Shown: positions 1-8,965 of the stretch, one piece after another
How positions within the stretch are numbered: the stretch's first letter is position 1
Layout of the letters: each line of letters opens with the position of its first letter
Assembly (NCBI RefSeq): GCF_900102165.1
Contig: NZ_FNBD01000006.1
Coordinates: forward strand, 174,979-238,978
DNA: 64,000 nucleotides
Direction: 5' to 3'
Origin: Cellulophaga baltica
GTDB lineage: Bacteria > Bacteroidota > Bacteroidia > Flavobacteriales > Flavobacteriaceae
Translations under genes and position numbers: made by a program
The notes under the pieces: model-generated
What the model was told of the DNA's origin: nothing
The model's database searches: none
The model's input: only the letters and a program-made list of their open reading frames with translations

Positions 1-1028
1 TTTCAGGAACGAATATTAGTCTAACTTTACCAGCAGGAACCGATGTTACTGCGCTTTCACCATCCATTACACATACTGGAGCTTCTATCAATCCTACTTC
101 AGGAGTAGCACAAGATTTTACGAGTCCTGTGAGTTATACCGTAACAGCAGCAGATGGAACTACACAAGTGTATTCAGTGACCGTTACTGCTCCTGCGCTT
201 AGTAGTACTAAAGCAATAACCGCATTTACAATTGGAACGGTAAACGGAATTATCACAGGAACAAATATTAGTCTAACCTTACCTGCAGGAACTGATGTAA
301 CTTCATTAATACCCAATGTAATCTATACGGGTATATCTGTAAGTCCACTTAATAATGTAGCTCAAAATTTCACTAATCCCGTAGTATATACCATTACTGC
401 AGCAGATGCATCTACACAAGAGTATACGGTTACAGTTATAGTTCCAGCTGCCAATCAAGCTCCAACAGCTGTGGCAACATCTGTGCAAAGAACAGGAATA
501 TCTCAATATATATTTGACTTTGCAGGAGATAGTTCTAGTGACCCAGATAGTAATCCAATAACTTATTTATGGGATTTTGGAGATGGTGGTTCCTCCACTG
601 AAGTAAATCCAAATCATACATATACTACTACGGGAGTATATAATGCTTCCCTAACAGTAAGTGATGGTTCTTTAACGAATACCAGTTCATTTACTGTGAA
701 CGCAAGAGACTTTGTTATTTTTACTGAAGGAAGTAATATTTCTGATACATTTGGTACTGGCAGCATAAGTGTTACAGGTGATTTAATTATCACTGGTAGC
801 CCGACTATATTTACCTTAGCTGCCACATTAATAACAGGTGTAGGAGCAAATTCGAATGCTACCTTTATAATAGGTAGTACTCAATATAACGCAAACACTA
901 GTAATACTAGCGTTCCAGGATTGCGAAATACAATTTCGTACTCTTCAGGCATCTATACATATACATTAAGTGTTATCAATACTTCTGGAAATTCAGGAAT
1001 AATCAGAGCCGTTGTCACTTATCCATAG
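1..1028 (+). CDS. Partial PKD-domain surface protein with 84-residue repeats (3' end)
   Basis: The reading frame is open from base 3, so the gene starts outside the window and only about 341 C-terminal residues are seen. Two tandem units of 84 residues share nearly the same sequence (each contains TNISLTLPAGTDVT and ends in a YTVTAADGTTQ-type strand); they resemble the cadherin-like/DUF5018 beta-sandwich repeats of Bacteroidota exoproteins. A PKD domain follows (YLWDFGDGGSSTEVNP core), then about 100 residues of beta-rich sequence. No sorting domain or membrane anchor is visible at the C terminus. A role in adhesion or carbohydrate contact at the cell surface is inferred. The GTG at 129 is an internal codon, not a start. 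Confidence 0.8.
   Translation, partial: SGTNISLTLPAGTDVTALSPSITHTGASINPTSGVAQDFTSPVSYTVTAADGTTQVYSVTVTAPALSSTKAITAFTIGTVNGIITGTNISLTLPAGTDVTSLIPNVIYTGISVSPLNNVAQNFTNPVVYTITAADASTQEYTVTVIVPAANQAPTAVATSVQRTGISQYIFDFAGDSSSDPDSNPITYLWDFGDGGSSTEVNPNHTYTTTGVYNASLTVSDGSLTNTSSFTVNARDFVIFTEGSNISDTFGTGSISVTGDLIITGSPTIFTLAATLITGVGANSNATFIIGSTQYNANTSNTSVPGLRNTISYSSGIYTYTLSVINTSGNSGIIRAVVTYP
3..506 (+). repeat. Two tandem 252-bp coding repeats
   Basis: The segment beginning at base 3 recurs at base 255, exactly 252 bp (84 codons) later, with mostly synonymous or conservative differences. The repeat probably continues upstream of the window. Such high DNA identity in a surface protein can support copy-number change by recombination. 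Confidence 0.75.
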
Positions 1029-1040
1029 TTAAATTTTGAA

Positions 1041-3146
1041 CTAACTAATATACTTCCAAATATTCTTGTGCGTAATTAATTGTGCGTAAGTATAGTTGAT
1101 TACAGCATTCTCATCTTTGGCGAGGGTCGGATCGTCTTTTAAGAGTTGTAATGCATAGTAACGGGCTGTTTTTAGAATATCATTGTCTCTGACTATATCT
1201 GCAATCTTTAGATTTAGCATACCACTTTGCTGGGTTCCCATTAAATCTCCAGGACCGCGGAGCTTTAAATCGACCTCTGCGATTTCAAAACCATCATTGG
1301 TACGGACCATAGTTTCCAACCTCGTTTTTGCTTCGGTAGATAGTTTAAAACTGGTCATCAGAATACAAAAACTTTGGTCTGCTCCACGGCCAACACGCCC
1401 GCGCAATTGGTGCAATTGCGATAATCCAAAGCGTTCCGCACTTTCTATAATCATTACAGAAGCATTGGGTACATTAACGCCCACTTCTATAACTGTTGTC
1501 GCCACCATAATCTGCGTTTCTCCTTTTACAAAACGCTGCATTTCATATTCTTTATCCACAGGTTTCATTTGCCCATGTACAATTGAAATCTGATATTCGG
1601 GCTGTGGAAAATCTCTTGCAATACTTTCATAGCCATCCATTAAATCCTTATAATCCAAAGCTTCTGACTCTTGAATTAAAGGATAAACTACATAAATCTG
1701 TCTTCCTTTTTTTATTTCCTCCCGGATAAACTGAAACACTTTTAATCGGTTAGAATCATACCGATGCACCGTTTTTATAGGTTTCCTTCCTGGAGGTAAT
1801 TCATCAATCAAAGAAATATCTAAATCGCCATACAAACTCATCGCCAAGGTTCTAGGTATTGGGGTGGCTGTCATTACTAAAACATGTGGTGGTATCGTAT
1901 TCTTATGCCATAATTTAGAACGCTGTGCTACACCAAAACGATGCTGTTCATCTACAATGGCCAAGCCTAAATTTTTATACTGCACTTTATCCTCCAATAG
2001 GGCATGGGTGCCTATTAAAATTTGAAGTTCCCCACTTTCTAACTGCTCGTGTATGACTTTCCTAGAAGATTTTTTCACGGAACCTGTTAATAGTGAAACC
2101 GTAATGCCTACACCTTCTAATAGCTCTTGAATGCCTACAAAATGCTGATTCGCTAAAATCTCTGTAGGAGCCATCAAGCAGGCTTGAAATCCATTGTCAA
2201 TTGCTAATAACATCGCCATTAAAGCAACGATTGTTTTACCAGAACCTACATCACCTTGCAATAAGCGATTCATTTGGGCATTGCTCCCTAAATCTGCCCG
2301 AATTTCTTTCAGAACCCGTTTCTGAGCATTGGTAAGATCAAATGGTAAATGATTACTGTAAAAATCATTAAAAATAGTACCTACTTTATCAAAAGGAAAG
2401 CCTTTAATACGCTTTTTATGCAACATATTCTTGGCAATAAGCTGCAGCTGAATATAAAAAAGCTCTTCAAATTTTAATCGGAATTGAGCTTTGGCTAAAA
2501 GTTCTTGATTCTTAGGGAAGTGAATATTAAACAGCGCTTCACTCTTAGAAATTAAATGAAGCTCTTCTATAATTTTAGGAGACAGTGCTTCTGTAAACTT
2601 CCCATTCAGTTCTACAAAAATCTGCTGAATTAATTTGCTTAAAACTCTATTGGTAATGCCTTTATTACTCAGTTTCTCTGTAGACGGATATACGGGTTGC
2701 ATGTATATCTTTAAACCCTTTTCATGATCCGCAAGTAATTCCATTTCAGGGTGCGGCATAGAAAAAGTACCATTGTAAAAATTAGTTTTTCCAAAAATTA
2801 CATAAGGTACATTCAGCTTTAAATTCTCACGAATCCATTTCTGTCCTCTGAACCATACCAATTCCATCTTACCTGTATCATCTAAAAAAGTAGCTACGAG
2901 GCGATTCCCTTTTTTTTGCGCTACAGATTTAATATGGGTAATTTTACCAACTACCTGAACCTCAGAAGAGTTTTGTTGTAACAGATTAATCTTATAATAC
3001 TGTGTTTTATCTATATACCGATTGGGAAACAGATTAATTAGATCTTGGTATGTTTGAATGCCAAGCTCTGACTGCAACGTATTTGCCCTATTTGGACCAA
3101 CACCTTTTAAATAAGCAATGGGAGTTTGTAAAAAATTTGCATTCAT
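1041..3146 (-). CDS. recG: ATP-dependent DNA helicase RecG
   Basis: RecG (701 aa, normal length) remodels stalled replication forks and branch-migrates Holliday junctions. An N-terminal helix-hairpin-like segment (AYLKGVGPNRA, about 11-21) is followed by the OB-fold wedge (about 60-160) that binds branched DNA. The SF2 helicase core has Walker A GDVGSGKT at 298-305 and the DEQH box at 399-402. Motif VI is represented by QLRGRVGRG. The ATG at 3146 gives the expected N terminus. The gene is convergent with the surface-protein gene (12-bp gap) and divergent from the M1 peptidase. No operon partner is apparent. Confidence 0.97.
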   Translation of the reverse strand: MNANFLQTPIAYLKGVGPNRANTLQSELGIQTYQDLINLFPNRYIDKTQYYKINLLQQNSSEVQVVGKITHIKSVAQKKGNRLVATFLDDTGKMELVWFRGQKWIRENLKLNVPYVIFGKTNFYNGTFSMPHPEMELLADHEKGLKIYMQPVYPSTEKLSNKGITNRVLSKLIQQIFVELNGKFTEALSPKIIEELHLISKSEALFNIHFPKNQELLAKAQFRLKFEELFYIQLQLIAKNMLHKKRIKGFPFDKVGTIFNDFYSNHLPFDLTNAQKRVLKEIRADLGSNAQMNRLLQGDVGSGKTIVALMAMLLAIDNGFQACLMAPTEILANQHFVGIQELLEGVGITVSLLTGSVKKSSRKVIHEQLESGELQILIGTHALLEDKVQYKNLGLAIVDEQHRFGVAQRSKLWHKNTIPPHVLVMTATPIPRTLAMSLYGDLDISLIDELPPGRKPIKTVHRYDSNRLKVFQFIREEIKKGRQIYVVYPLIQESEALDYKDLMDGYESIARDFPQPEYQISIVHGQMKPVDKEYEMQRFVKGETQIMVATTVIEVGVNVPNASVMIIESAERFGLSQLHQLRGRVGRGADQSFCILMTSFKLSTEAKTRLETMVRTNDGFEIAEVDLKLRGPGDLMGTQQSGMLNLKIADIVRDNDILKTARYYALQLLKDDPTLAKDENAVINYTYAQLITHKNIWKYIS

Positions 3147-3226
3147 TGGACTAAAATAGTAGATAGAAACAAAGGAACAAAAACCAAATTGCTTATTTTG
3201 GTATTCATTTTGAATTTTATTAAAAT

Positions 3227-5317
3227 ATGCGTCATTTATTTATAAGTTTTTGTCTTTTCCTTTCAATTACGCTATCAGCTCAAGAACAGAAATCGGTAGA
3301 TTTTATTTCGGGAGACCTCTCCATAACTGTTGTTCCTGAGCAGAAGCAGGTAAATGGGACCATAACCTACACTTTTGATATCTTGAAACCGGTGGATAGT
3401 ATTTTTTTAGATGCTAAAAACTTCACATTTACCACCGTAAGACTTAATAATAAAAAAGTAAAATACAGTGTTGATGACAAGCATATCATCATTAGAAAAA
3501 AATTCAAAAAGGACGGAGCTCAACAATTACAACTATCTTATGAAGTCCAACCTACACAAACCGTATATTTTATTGGTTGGGAAGATGATGCCAATAAGAA
3601 CAAGCAAATTTGGACACAAGGGCAAGGGAAATATACGAGTCATTGGCTTCCTAGCTTTGATGATATGAATGAAAAAGTAGTATTTGATACAGAAATAACA
3701 TTTGATTCTACGTATCAGGTAATTGCCAATGGTAATTTAATACACTCTAAAAAAAATGCCAACAATACGACCACTTGGTCCTATGATATGGTGCAACCTA
3801 TGAGTAGTTATCTTTTAGCTTTTTCCATAGCTAATTATGATAAGAAAGTGGTAACCAGCGCGGACGGTTTACCATTAGAATTATATTATTACCCTGAAAA
3901 TCAACAGAAAGTAGAGCCTACTTATCGATATACAAAAGAAATTTTTGATTTTTTAGTTTCCGAAATTGGCGTTCCTTATCCTTGGCAAAATTACAAACAA
4001 ATACCAGTAAAAGATTTCCTTTATGCAGGAATGGAAAATACAACAACTACTATTTTTTCTGATGCCTACATGATAGATTCTATTGCTTTTATAGATCGTA
4101 ATTATGTCAATATAAACGCACACGAATTAGCGCACCAATGGTTTGGAAACCTTGTTACAGAAGCTGACGGTCAGCATCATTGGCTACAAGAAGGCTTTGC
4201 TACCTACTATGCACTACTAGCAGAAAAAGAACTATTTGGCGCCGAGTATTATTTTTGGAAACTATTTGATACTGCAGAAACCTTAAAGCAACAGTCTAAA
4301 GAAGGAAAAGGAGAGTCATTAAAAGATCCAAAAGCAAGCAGTCTTACTTTTTATGAAAAAGGAGCATGGGCTCTAGCCTTGTTAAAAGAAGAAGTAGGAA
4401 CCGAATCATTTAAAAAGGGAATACAGAACTATCTAGAAAAATATAAATTTAAGAATGTAAAAATAAATGATTTTCTTGTTGAGATAGAGCAGGCAAGTGG
4501 GCAATCATTAAGTAGTTTTGATGAAATCTGGCTGGAAAATACAGAATTTCCAGTGGCTATGGTGTATGACTATTTAAAAAATAATTCATCCAGCATTTCC
4601 GATTTTATAAGTCTACAGGAATCAATAAATAAGGTTGCTGATAAAAAAGCTCAGTTAGTTTTGATTGAAAATGCCTATGATAAATCTGATTCTATAGAAT
4701 TTAAGAAGCGATTAATATTTACATATGCTGAGCTATTCTCCATAGACTTTATGAGAAAGATTATAGCGTCTAACGATTTGATGTTACGGCAAGCATTAAG
4801 TTTAAAAATTACTCAAATCCCCACAGAACTGCAGACAGATTTTGAATCGCTCTTAGAAGATCAAAGCTATAGTACTATTGAAAACAGTTTATACCGCCTC
4901 TTTTTAAACTTTCCGGAACAACGAAAAACGTATTTAGAGGCGACTAAAGATGTTATAGGATTTTCAGATAAGAATGTTAGATTATTATGGCTTACGCTCG
5001 CTTTAGTTACCGAAGATTATAATAGTTTAAAAACCAAAGACTATTTTGATGAATTAGGGAGTTACACGCAAGCACAATATGACCCTAAAACACGTGAAAC
5101 CGCTTTTCAATATTTGTTTCAAACATTTGGATTAACAGATACCAATTTAGAAGATTTAGCAGAGGCTAGTATGCACCATAGTTGGCAGTTTAATAAATTT
5201 GCTAGAGCATTATTTGATGAGTTGCTAAAAGATGAAGCCTATAAAGATAGAATTATTGCGTTATTGCCTAAACTAAATGAAAAAGAAAAACTGTATCTTA
5301 CTAATAAACTAGAGTAG
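3227..5317 (+). CDS. M1 family zinc aminopeptidase, secreted
   Basis: A 696-residue gluzincin that should release N-terminal residues from peptides outside the cytoplasm. A signal peptide ends near LSITLSAQEQ (about residue 19). The substrate-binding exopeptidase motif is GMEN (268-271). The zinc site is complete: HELAH at 299-303 and the third ligand E322 in the QEGFA motif. The C-terminal part is an ERAP-like helical region. The stop codon is followed one base later by the ATG of a patatin gene, so the two are probably cotranscribed and translationally coupled. This is the intact M1 enzyme of the window, unlike the degenerate relative at 24912-27752. Confidence 0.93.
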   Translation: MRHLFISFCLFLSITLSAQEQKSVDFISGDLSITVVPEQKQVNGTITYTFDILKPVDSIFLDAKNFTFTTVRLNNKKVKYSVDDKHIIIRKKFKKDGAQQLQLSYEVQPTQTVYFIGWEDDANKNKQIWTQGQGKYTSHWLPSFDDMNEKVVFDTEITFDSTYQVIANGNLIHSKKNANNTTTWSYDMVQPMSSYLLAFSIANYDKKVVTSADGLPLELYYYPENQQKVEPTYRYTKEIFDFLVSEIGVPYPWQNYKQIPVKDFLYAGMENTTTTIFSDAYMIDSIAFIDRNYVNINAHELAHQWFGNLVTEADGQHHWLQEGFATYYALLAEKELFGAEYYFWKLFDTAETLKQQSKEGKGESLKDPKASSLTFYEKGAWALALLKEEVGTESFKKGIQNYLEKYKFKNVKINDFLVEIEQASGQSLSSFDEIWLENTEFPVAMVYDYLKNNSSSISDFISLQESINKVADKKAQLVLIENAYDKSDSIEFKKRLIFTYAELFSIDFMRKIIASNDLMLRQALSLKITQIPTELQTDFESLLEDQSYSTIENSLYRLFLNFPEQRKTYLEATKDVIGFSDKNVRLLWLTLALVTEDYNSLKTKDYFDELGSYTQAQYDPKTRETAFQYLFQTFGLTDTNLEDLAEASMHHSWQFNKFARALFDELLKDEAYKDRIIALLPKLNEKEKLYLTNKLE

Positions 5318-5318
5318 T

Positions 5319-6233
5319 ATGAGAGCATTAGTAATTTCTGGAGGTGGGAGCAAAGGGGCCTTTGCTGGTGGAGTTGCCCAATATCTTATTGAAGAGGCAC
5401 AACAGCATTACGATTTATTCTTAGGCACCTCTACCGGAAGTCTTTTGATATCACATTTAGGCTTACATAAAATTGCCAAAATCAAAGAAATTTATACCTC
5501 CGTACACCAGAAAGATATTTTTAGCAACTGCCCTTTTTCTACTCAAAAAAAACACGGAGTAGAAACTATTGGTATACATCATTTTAATGTGCTCAAAAAT
5601 TTTTATAGCGGAAGTAAAACTTTTGGAGAGAGCCTCAATCTATTACAACTTATAAAAAATACGATTACCCTAGAAGAGTTTAATACCCTTAAAAACGGTC
5701 CAAAAGATATTGTAGTAACCGTATCTAATTTATCACTTAATCAAGTGGAGTATAAATCTATTAATGATTTTTCATATGATGAATTTTGTGAATGGGTATG
5801 GATTTCTTGTAATTACACACCTTTTATGAGCTTGGTAAAAAAGGATGGTTGTGAATATGCTGATGGTGGTTTAGGAACCATGGTTCCTATTGAAGAAGCT
5901 ATAAAAAGAGGCGCAACTACAGTAGATGCTATAATTTTACAAACCGAAGTGACACATTTAAATCGTATGCCATCAAAAAATGTATTCTCTTTACTGACCA
6001 ATATGTTTGCTTTTATGTTGGATCGTATCGAACATCAAAATATTAGAATCGGAAAGTATGTGGCTAAGCATAATAATGCAATCATTAACTTTTATTATAC
6101 TCCTACTGTTTTAACTACAAATTCACTTATTTTTGACAAAACTAAAATGGCAGCTTGGTGGGAAAGCGGATTTAATTACGCGAAATTTAAAAGTTCGGAG
6201 AGTAGCCAATTAGAACCAGAAATAACCAACTAA
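5319..6233 (+). CDS. Patatin-like phospholipase, tandem copy 1
   Basis: A 304-residue cytosolic patatin-fold lipid acyl hydrolase; no signal peptide or membrane segment is seen. The oxyanion loop is GGGSKG (8-13), the nucleophile elbow GTSTG (36-40, Ser38) and the dyad Asp lies in DGG (Asp182), so catalysis should be intact. A conserved block around residues 162-174 (ISCNYTPFMSLVK) is shared with the next gene. It starts one base after the M1 peptidase stop. Substrate is unknown. Bacterial patatins hydrolyse phospholipids or neutral lipids. No cyclic-nucleotide synthase lies nearby, so a CapV-type defence role is not supported. Confidence 0.9.
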   Translation: MRALVISGGGSKGAFAGGVAQYLIEEAQQHYDLFLGTSTGSLLISHLGLHKIAKIKEIYTSVHQKDIFSNCPFSTQKKHGVETIGIHHFNVLKNFYSGSKTFGESLNLLQLIKNTITLEEFNTLKNGPKDIVVTVSNLSLNQVEYKSINDFSYDEFCEWVWISCNYTPFMSLVKKDGCEYADGGLGTMVPIEEAIKRGATTVDAIILQTEVTHLNRMPSKNVFSLLTNMFAFMLDRIEHQNIRIGKYVAKHNNAIINFYYTPTVLTTNSLIFDKTKMAAWWESGFNYAKFKSSESSQLEPEITN

Positions 6234-6248
6234 CTAAAATATTGAAAT

Positions 6249-7136
6249 TTGAAAGCATTAGTAATAAGTGGCGGTGGGAGTAAAGGGGCTTTTGCTGGTG
6301 GTGTCGCACAATACTTAATGGAGATAGAAAAAAAGGAGTATGACTTATTCCTTGGTACTTCTACAGGTAGTCTTTTAATACCACAATTATCGCTTAATAA
6401 TGTAGGCAAACTATATGATATTTATACCAATGTTAATCAACTTTCTATATTTAGTTTAAATCCTTTTATTGTTAAGAAAAAAGATGGTCGTGAATTTGTA
6501 ACCATTAATTATTTTACTACATTTTTACAGTTTTTAAAACGGAAAAGAACTTTTGGTGAAAGTGGGGCATTGCGCAGAACCATTAAAAAGAATTTCTCTC
6601 CAGAAGAATTTACTAAAATAAAAACCTCAAACAAAAAAGTAATTGTTACCGTTTCTAATTTATCAAAAAACAGAGTAGAGTACAAGGAGCTTAGTGAATT
6701 TACCTACGAAGAGTTTTGTGATTGGATTTGGATTTCTTGTAATTATATTCCATTTATGTCTCTAGTAAAACGTAATGGATATGAGTATGGCGATGGAGGT
6801 TTGGGTTGTGTTGTGCCTATCCGAGAGGCCATACGTAGAGGGGCTACGGAGGTAGATGCTATTATTTTAGAATCTGAAAATTTGAATCAGAACAAAGTAT
6901 TAGGTAAAAATCCTTTTTCCTTAATGCTAAGCATTTATGGCTTTGTATTGGATCAAATAGAATACCACGATGTTTCTGAAGGGGTGCTTGCAGCCAAACA
7001 CAACGGAGTTAAGTTAAACTTATATTATACCCCAACAAGGCTTACTGAGAATTCTTTGGTATTTAATAAAAAGCTTATGCGAGAATGGTGGCTCCAAGGG
7101 TTTAGTTACGCCGAGGAAAAATTTAAAGGTAAATAA
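6249..7136 (+). CDS. Patatin-like phospholipase, tandem copy 2
   Basis: A paralogue of the preceding gene (295 aa) with the same architecture and residue numbering: GGGSKG 8-13, GTSTG 36-40 with Ser38, and DGG with Asp182. The start is TTG at 6249, which aligns the N terminus exactly with copy 1 (MKALVISGGG against MRALVISGGG). No in-frame ATG would retain the glycine loop. It lies 15 bp downstream of copy 1, in an apparent M1 peptidase-patatin-patatin operon. Copies are clearly related but diverged in the middle (residues 60-130), suggesting an old tandem duplication with different substrate ranges. The gene converges on the next one with an 8-bp gap. Confidence 0.88.
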   Translation: MKALVISGGGSKGAFAGGVAQYLMEIEKKEYDLFLGTSTGSLLIPQLSLNNVGKLYDIYTNVNQLSIFSLNPFIVKKKDGREFVTINYFTTFLQFLKRKRTFGESGALRRTIKKNFSPEEFTKIKTSNKKVIVTVSNLSKNRVEYKELSEFTYEEFCDWIWISCNYIPFMSLVKRNGYEYGDGGLGCVVPIREAIRRGATEVDAIILESENLNQNKVLGKNPFSLMLSIYGFVLDQIEYHDVSEGVLAAKHNGVKLNLYYTPTRLTENSLVFNKKLMREWWLQGFSYAEEKFKGK

Positions 7137-7144
7137 ACAATCGC

Positions 7145-7660
7145 TTACCAAAGATTACTAATTTCTTTTTTTACGAAAGATAACGCTGTGGCAGAAGGAG
7201 AGGCCTTATCCATGGTATCACTTAATACGTCTTCTCTAAATTTATCTGCATTTTCTGCACTTAATGCAGCTTTTCTAATTGATTGTATCGTTGCACTTTT
7301 TGCCGCTTTAATAATATTCCAACAATCATCTGTTAGGTATATTTGCTGCGATAAATTATGATCAAATTCTGTTTCAATCGTACGTATCAAAAGTGATTCA
7401 TAATCGTTCTTACTCGTAGATACGGGAGCTACTCTAACCACTAAGCTAGGAATAGCAATACGCTCTAAAAATAGTGCCATACGCTCGTACGCTTGCAATC
7501 TAATAGGTAATGTGTGTTTTTGAGTATCTTTCTGTAACAAATACCTTCTACGGCCTTCTTCATTTTTTGTGTGCATTTTAAAAAAATAAAAGGCAACAAC
7601 ACCTGTAACTACTGCTGGTAATAAATAAGCGAAAGCCTGTAGAATCTGTTCTCCGTTCAT
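7145..7660 (-). CDS. Conserved hypothetical single-pass membrane protein
   Basis: A 171-residue protein I do not recognise beyond a Bacteroidota-type conserved protein. One N-terminal membrane helix (about residues 9-27, YLLPAVVTGVVAFYFF) is followed by a basic stretch (KNEEGRRRYLLQK) and a soluble, mainly helical cytoplasmic domain. The N-out, C-in topology is inferred from the positive residues after the helix. No catalytic motif is visible. It is followed, in transcription direction, by the convergent patatin copy 2, so it ends its transcript. Confidence 0.75.
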   Translation of the reverse strand: MNGEQILQAFAYLLPAVVTGVVAFYFFKMHTKNEEGRRRYLLQKDTQKHTLPIRLQAYERMALFLERIAIPSLVVRVAPVSTSKNDYESLLIRTIETEFDHNLSQQIYLTDDCWNIIKAAKSATIQSIRKAALSAENADKFREDVLSDTMDKASPSATALSFVKKEISNLW

Positions 7661-7730
7661 GATACTTGTGGTTTTATTTGGTTATTGAATGTAAAACGAA
7701 GTATTTTTTAAAAAAGTATGAAACCTAAAA

Positions 7731-8057
7731 TTATCTCGCTAAAAGTTTAGGAGATACTTTATAAGTTGCAGCATATGTCATCCCTGCTTCACCGTTTTTA
7801 AAGTTTGAAAATGCCTTCTTAAACCATTTTCGATCTGTTGCTTTTTTGTTATGAGTATCATGACTAGAAACGCCAAAAGAGGCTCCATTTAAAAAAGCTT
7901 CGATGGTATAAATTCCGATTCCAAAATATTCGCATTTTTGAAGCACTGTCGCAAATTCTGCTTCTGAAAATTGGTGGATGTTATCTGCCTCAAAATTCTC
8001 ATTTACATTTTTTAAATCGACAAATACATTCTTCTCTAAAAATTCTTGTTGTTCCAT
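7731..8057 (-). CDS. Conserved hypothetical protein, 108 aa
   Basis: Small soluble protein of unknown function, acidic in the first half and basic toward the C terminus. No signal peptide, membrane helix or known motif is visible. It has its own ATG with an A-rich leader and normal codon use for the window. It sits upstream of the single-pass membrane protein gene with a 70-bp gap, so cotranscription is possible but not certain. Confidence 0.65.
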   Translation of the reverse strand: MEQQEFLEKNVFVDLKNVNENFEADNIHQFSEAEFATVLQKCEYFGIGIYTIEAFLNGASFGVSSHDTHNKKATDRKWFKKAFSNFKNGEAGMTYAATYKVSPKLLAR

Positions 8058-8158
8058 AATTGTAAATACTATTTATGTATTTCGCGCGAAAGTAGCTAAA
8101 AATATATACTGGATGATAAGGATTTAGTATTATTAATTCCCTGTACCAAAATCAGACT

Positions 8159-8926
8159 TTATTTATTCTCTTTAACTAGTTCTCTTATTTGAAAATAAAA
8201 TGAGTCAAATTTTGGAGAAATACGGATGTTTAAGCCTTCTGTAAAACCACCATCTTTTGTAACTGCCATTAAACGGGAATTACTGATAGTGAATTGCTTT
8301 TGAAATTTATTTGCTAATAGGGTAGCTTGATTTAAAGCGACATCAAACTCTCCTGTATTAGAAACACCTTCTATGATTACTAATGCCTCTGAATATTTAT
8401 TCAAAACAGTGGCAATTTTTGTTAATTGTGCATCTGCAGCAGCATCTTTAGCTGCTATACCATTTCTAGTTGCTTCATTCAAGGAGATAACCACCGCACC
8501 GTTTGATACATTAATGGCACTATTTTCGCCTAAAGTTTTCTTTAAATCGGTTAAAATGGCAAGGGCAATAGAATCATGACTACTAAATTTATCATTTATA
8601 AATTTAAGCTTAGCCTCTTTTTCCTGTAGGCTTTCTAAAGTCTTACCAATATTCTCAGATTTTTCAATAGAGGCTTTCGTAAAATTATTAATGTTTTGCA
8701 TTAATTGGCCATTGGTTTCTAATAACTCATCGGCCTGCGCTTTATAAGATTCTGCTTCTGTTTTACTAACAGTTTCTCGTTTCTTAGAGACTACGTATAG
8801 GTTATTAATAGAATCTCTAGATGCTTTTAAATTCTGAATTTCAAGTAATAAATCAGACTTCTTTTGTGCGTGTAGGTTTGTTAAGCCTAAAGTTAAAACG
8901 AGTAGGAATAAAGAATACTTTATCAT
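8159..8926 (-). CDS. OmpA-like protein with degenerate peptidoglycan-binding domain
   Basis: A 255-residue exported protein (signal peptide ending near GLTNLHAQKK, about residue 20) with a long coiled-coil-like region (about 25-125) and a C-terminal domain related to OmpA/MotB. It closely parallels the lipoprotein at 18294-19145: both have the KTLESLQEKE or KSLESLQEKD segment and end in KFDSFYFQI or KIDQFYEMI. The GHTDD and NWDLSAKRA blocks of the canonical domain are replaced here (EGVSNTGEFD; NQATLLANK), removing the Asp and Arg that bind diaminopimelate. It probably no longer binds peptidoglycan. It also lacks the lipobox Cys of its paralogue. Confidence 0.75.
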   Translation of the reverse strand: MIKYSLFLLVLTLGLTNLHAQKKSDLLLEIQNLKASRDSINNLYVVSKKRETVSKTEAESYKAQADELLETNGQLMQNINNFTKASIEKSENIGKTLESLQEKEAKLKFINDKFSSHDSIALAILTDLKKTLGENSAINVSNGAVVISLNEATRNGIAAKDAAADAQLTKIATVLNKYSEALVIIEGVSNTGEFDVALNQATLLANKFQKQFTISNSRLMAVTKDGGFTEGLNIRISPKFDSFYFQIRELVKENK

Positions 8927-8965
8927 TTTTTAAAACTATTTTTAAATTAAATATTAATTGTTGTA

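Noticed and set aside
5319-7136. Patatin pair as CapV-type effectors of an anti-phage cyclic-nucleotide system
   Set aside because: No cyclic-nucleotide synthase, sensor or other defence gene lies next to them; the neighbour is an M1 peptidase.
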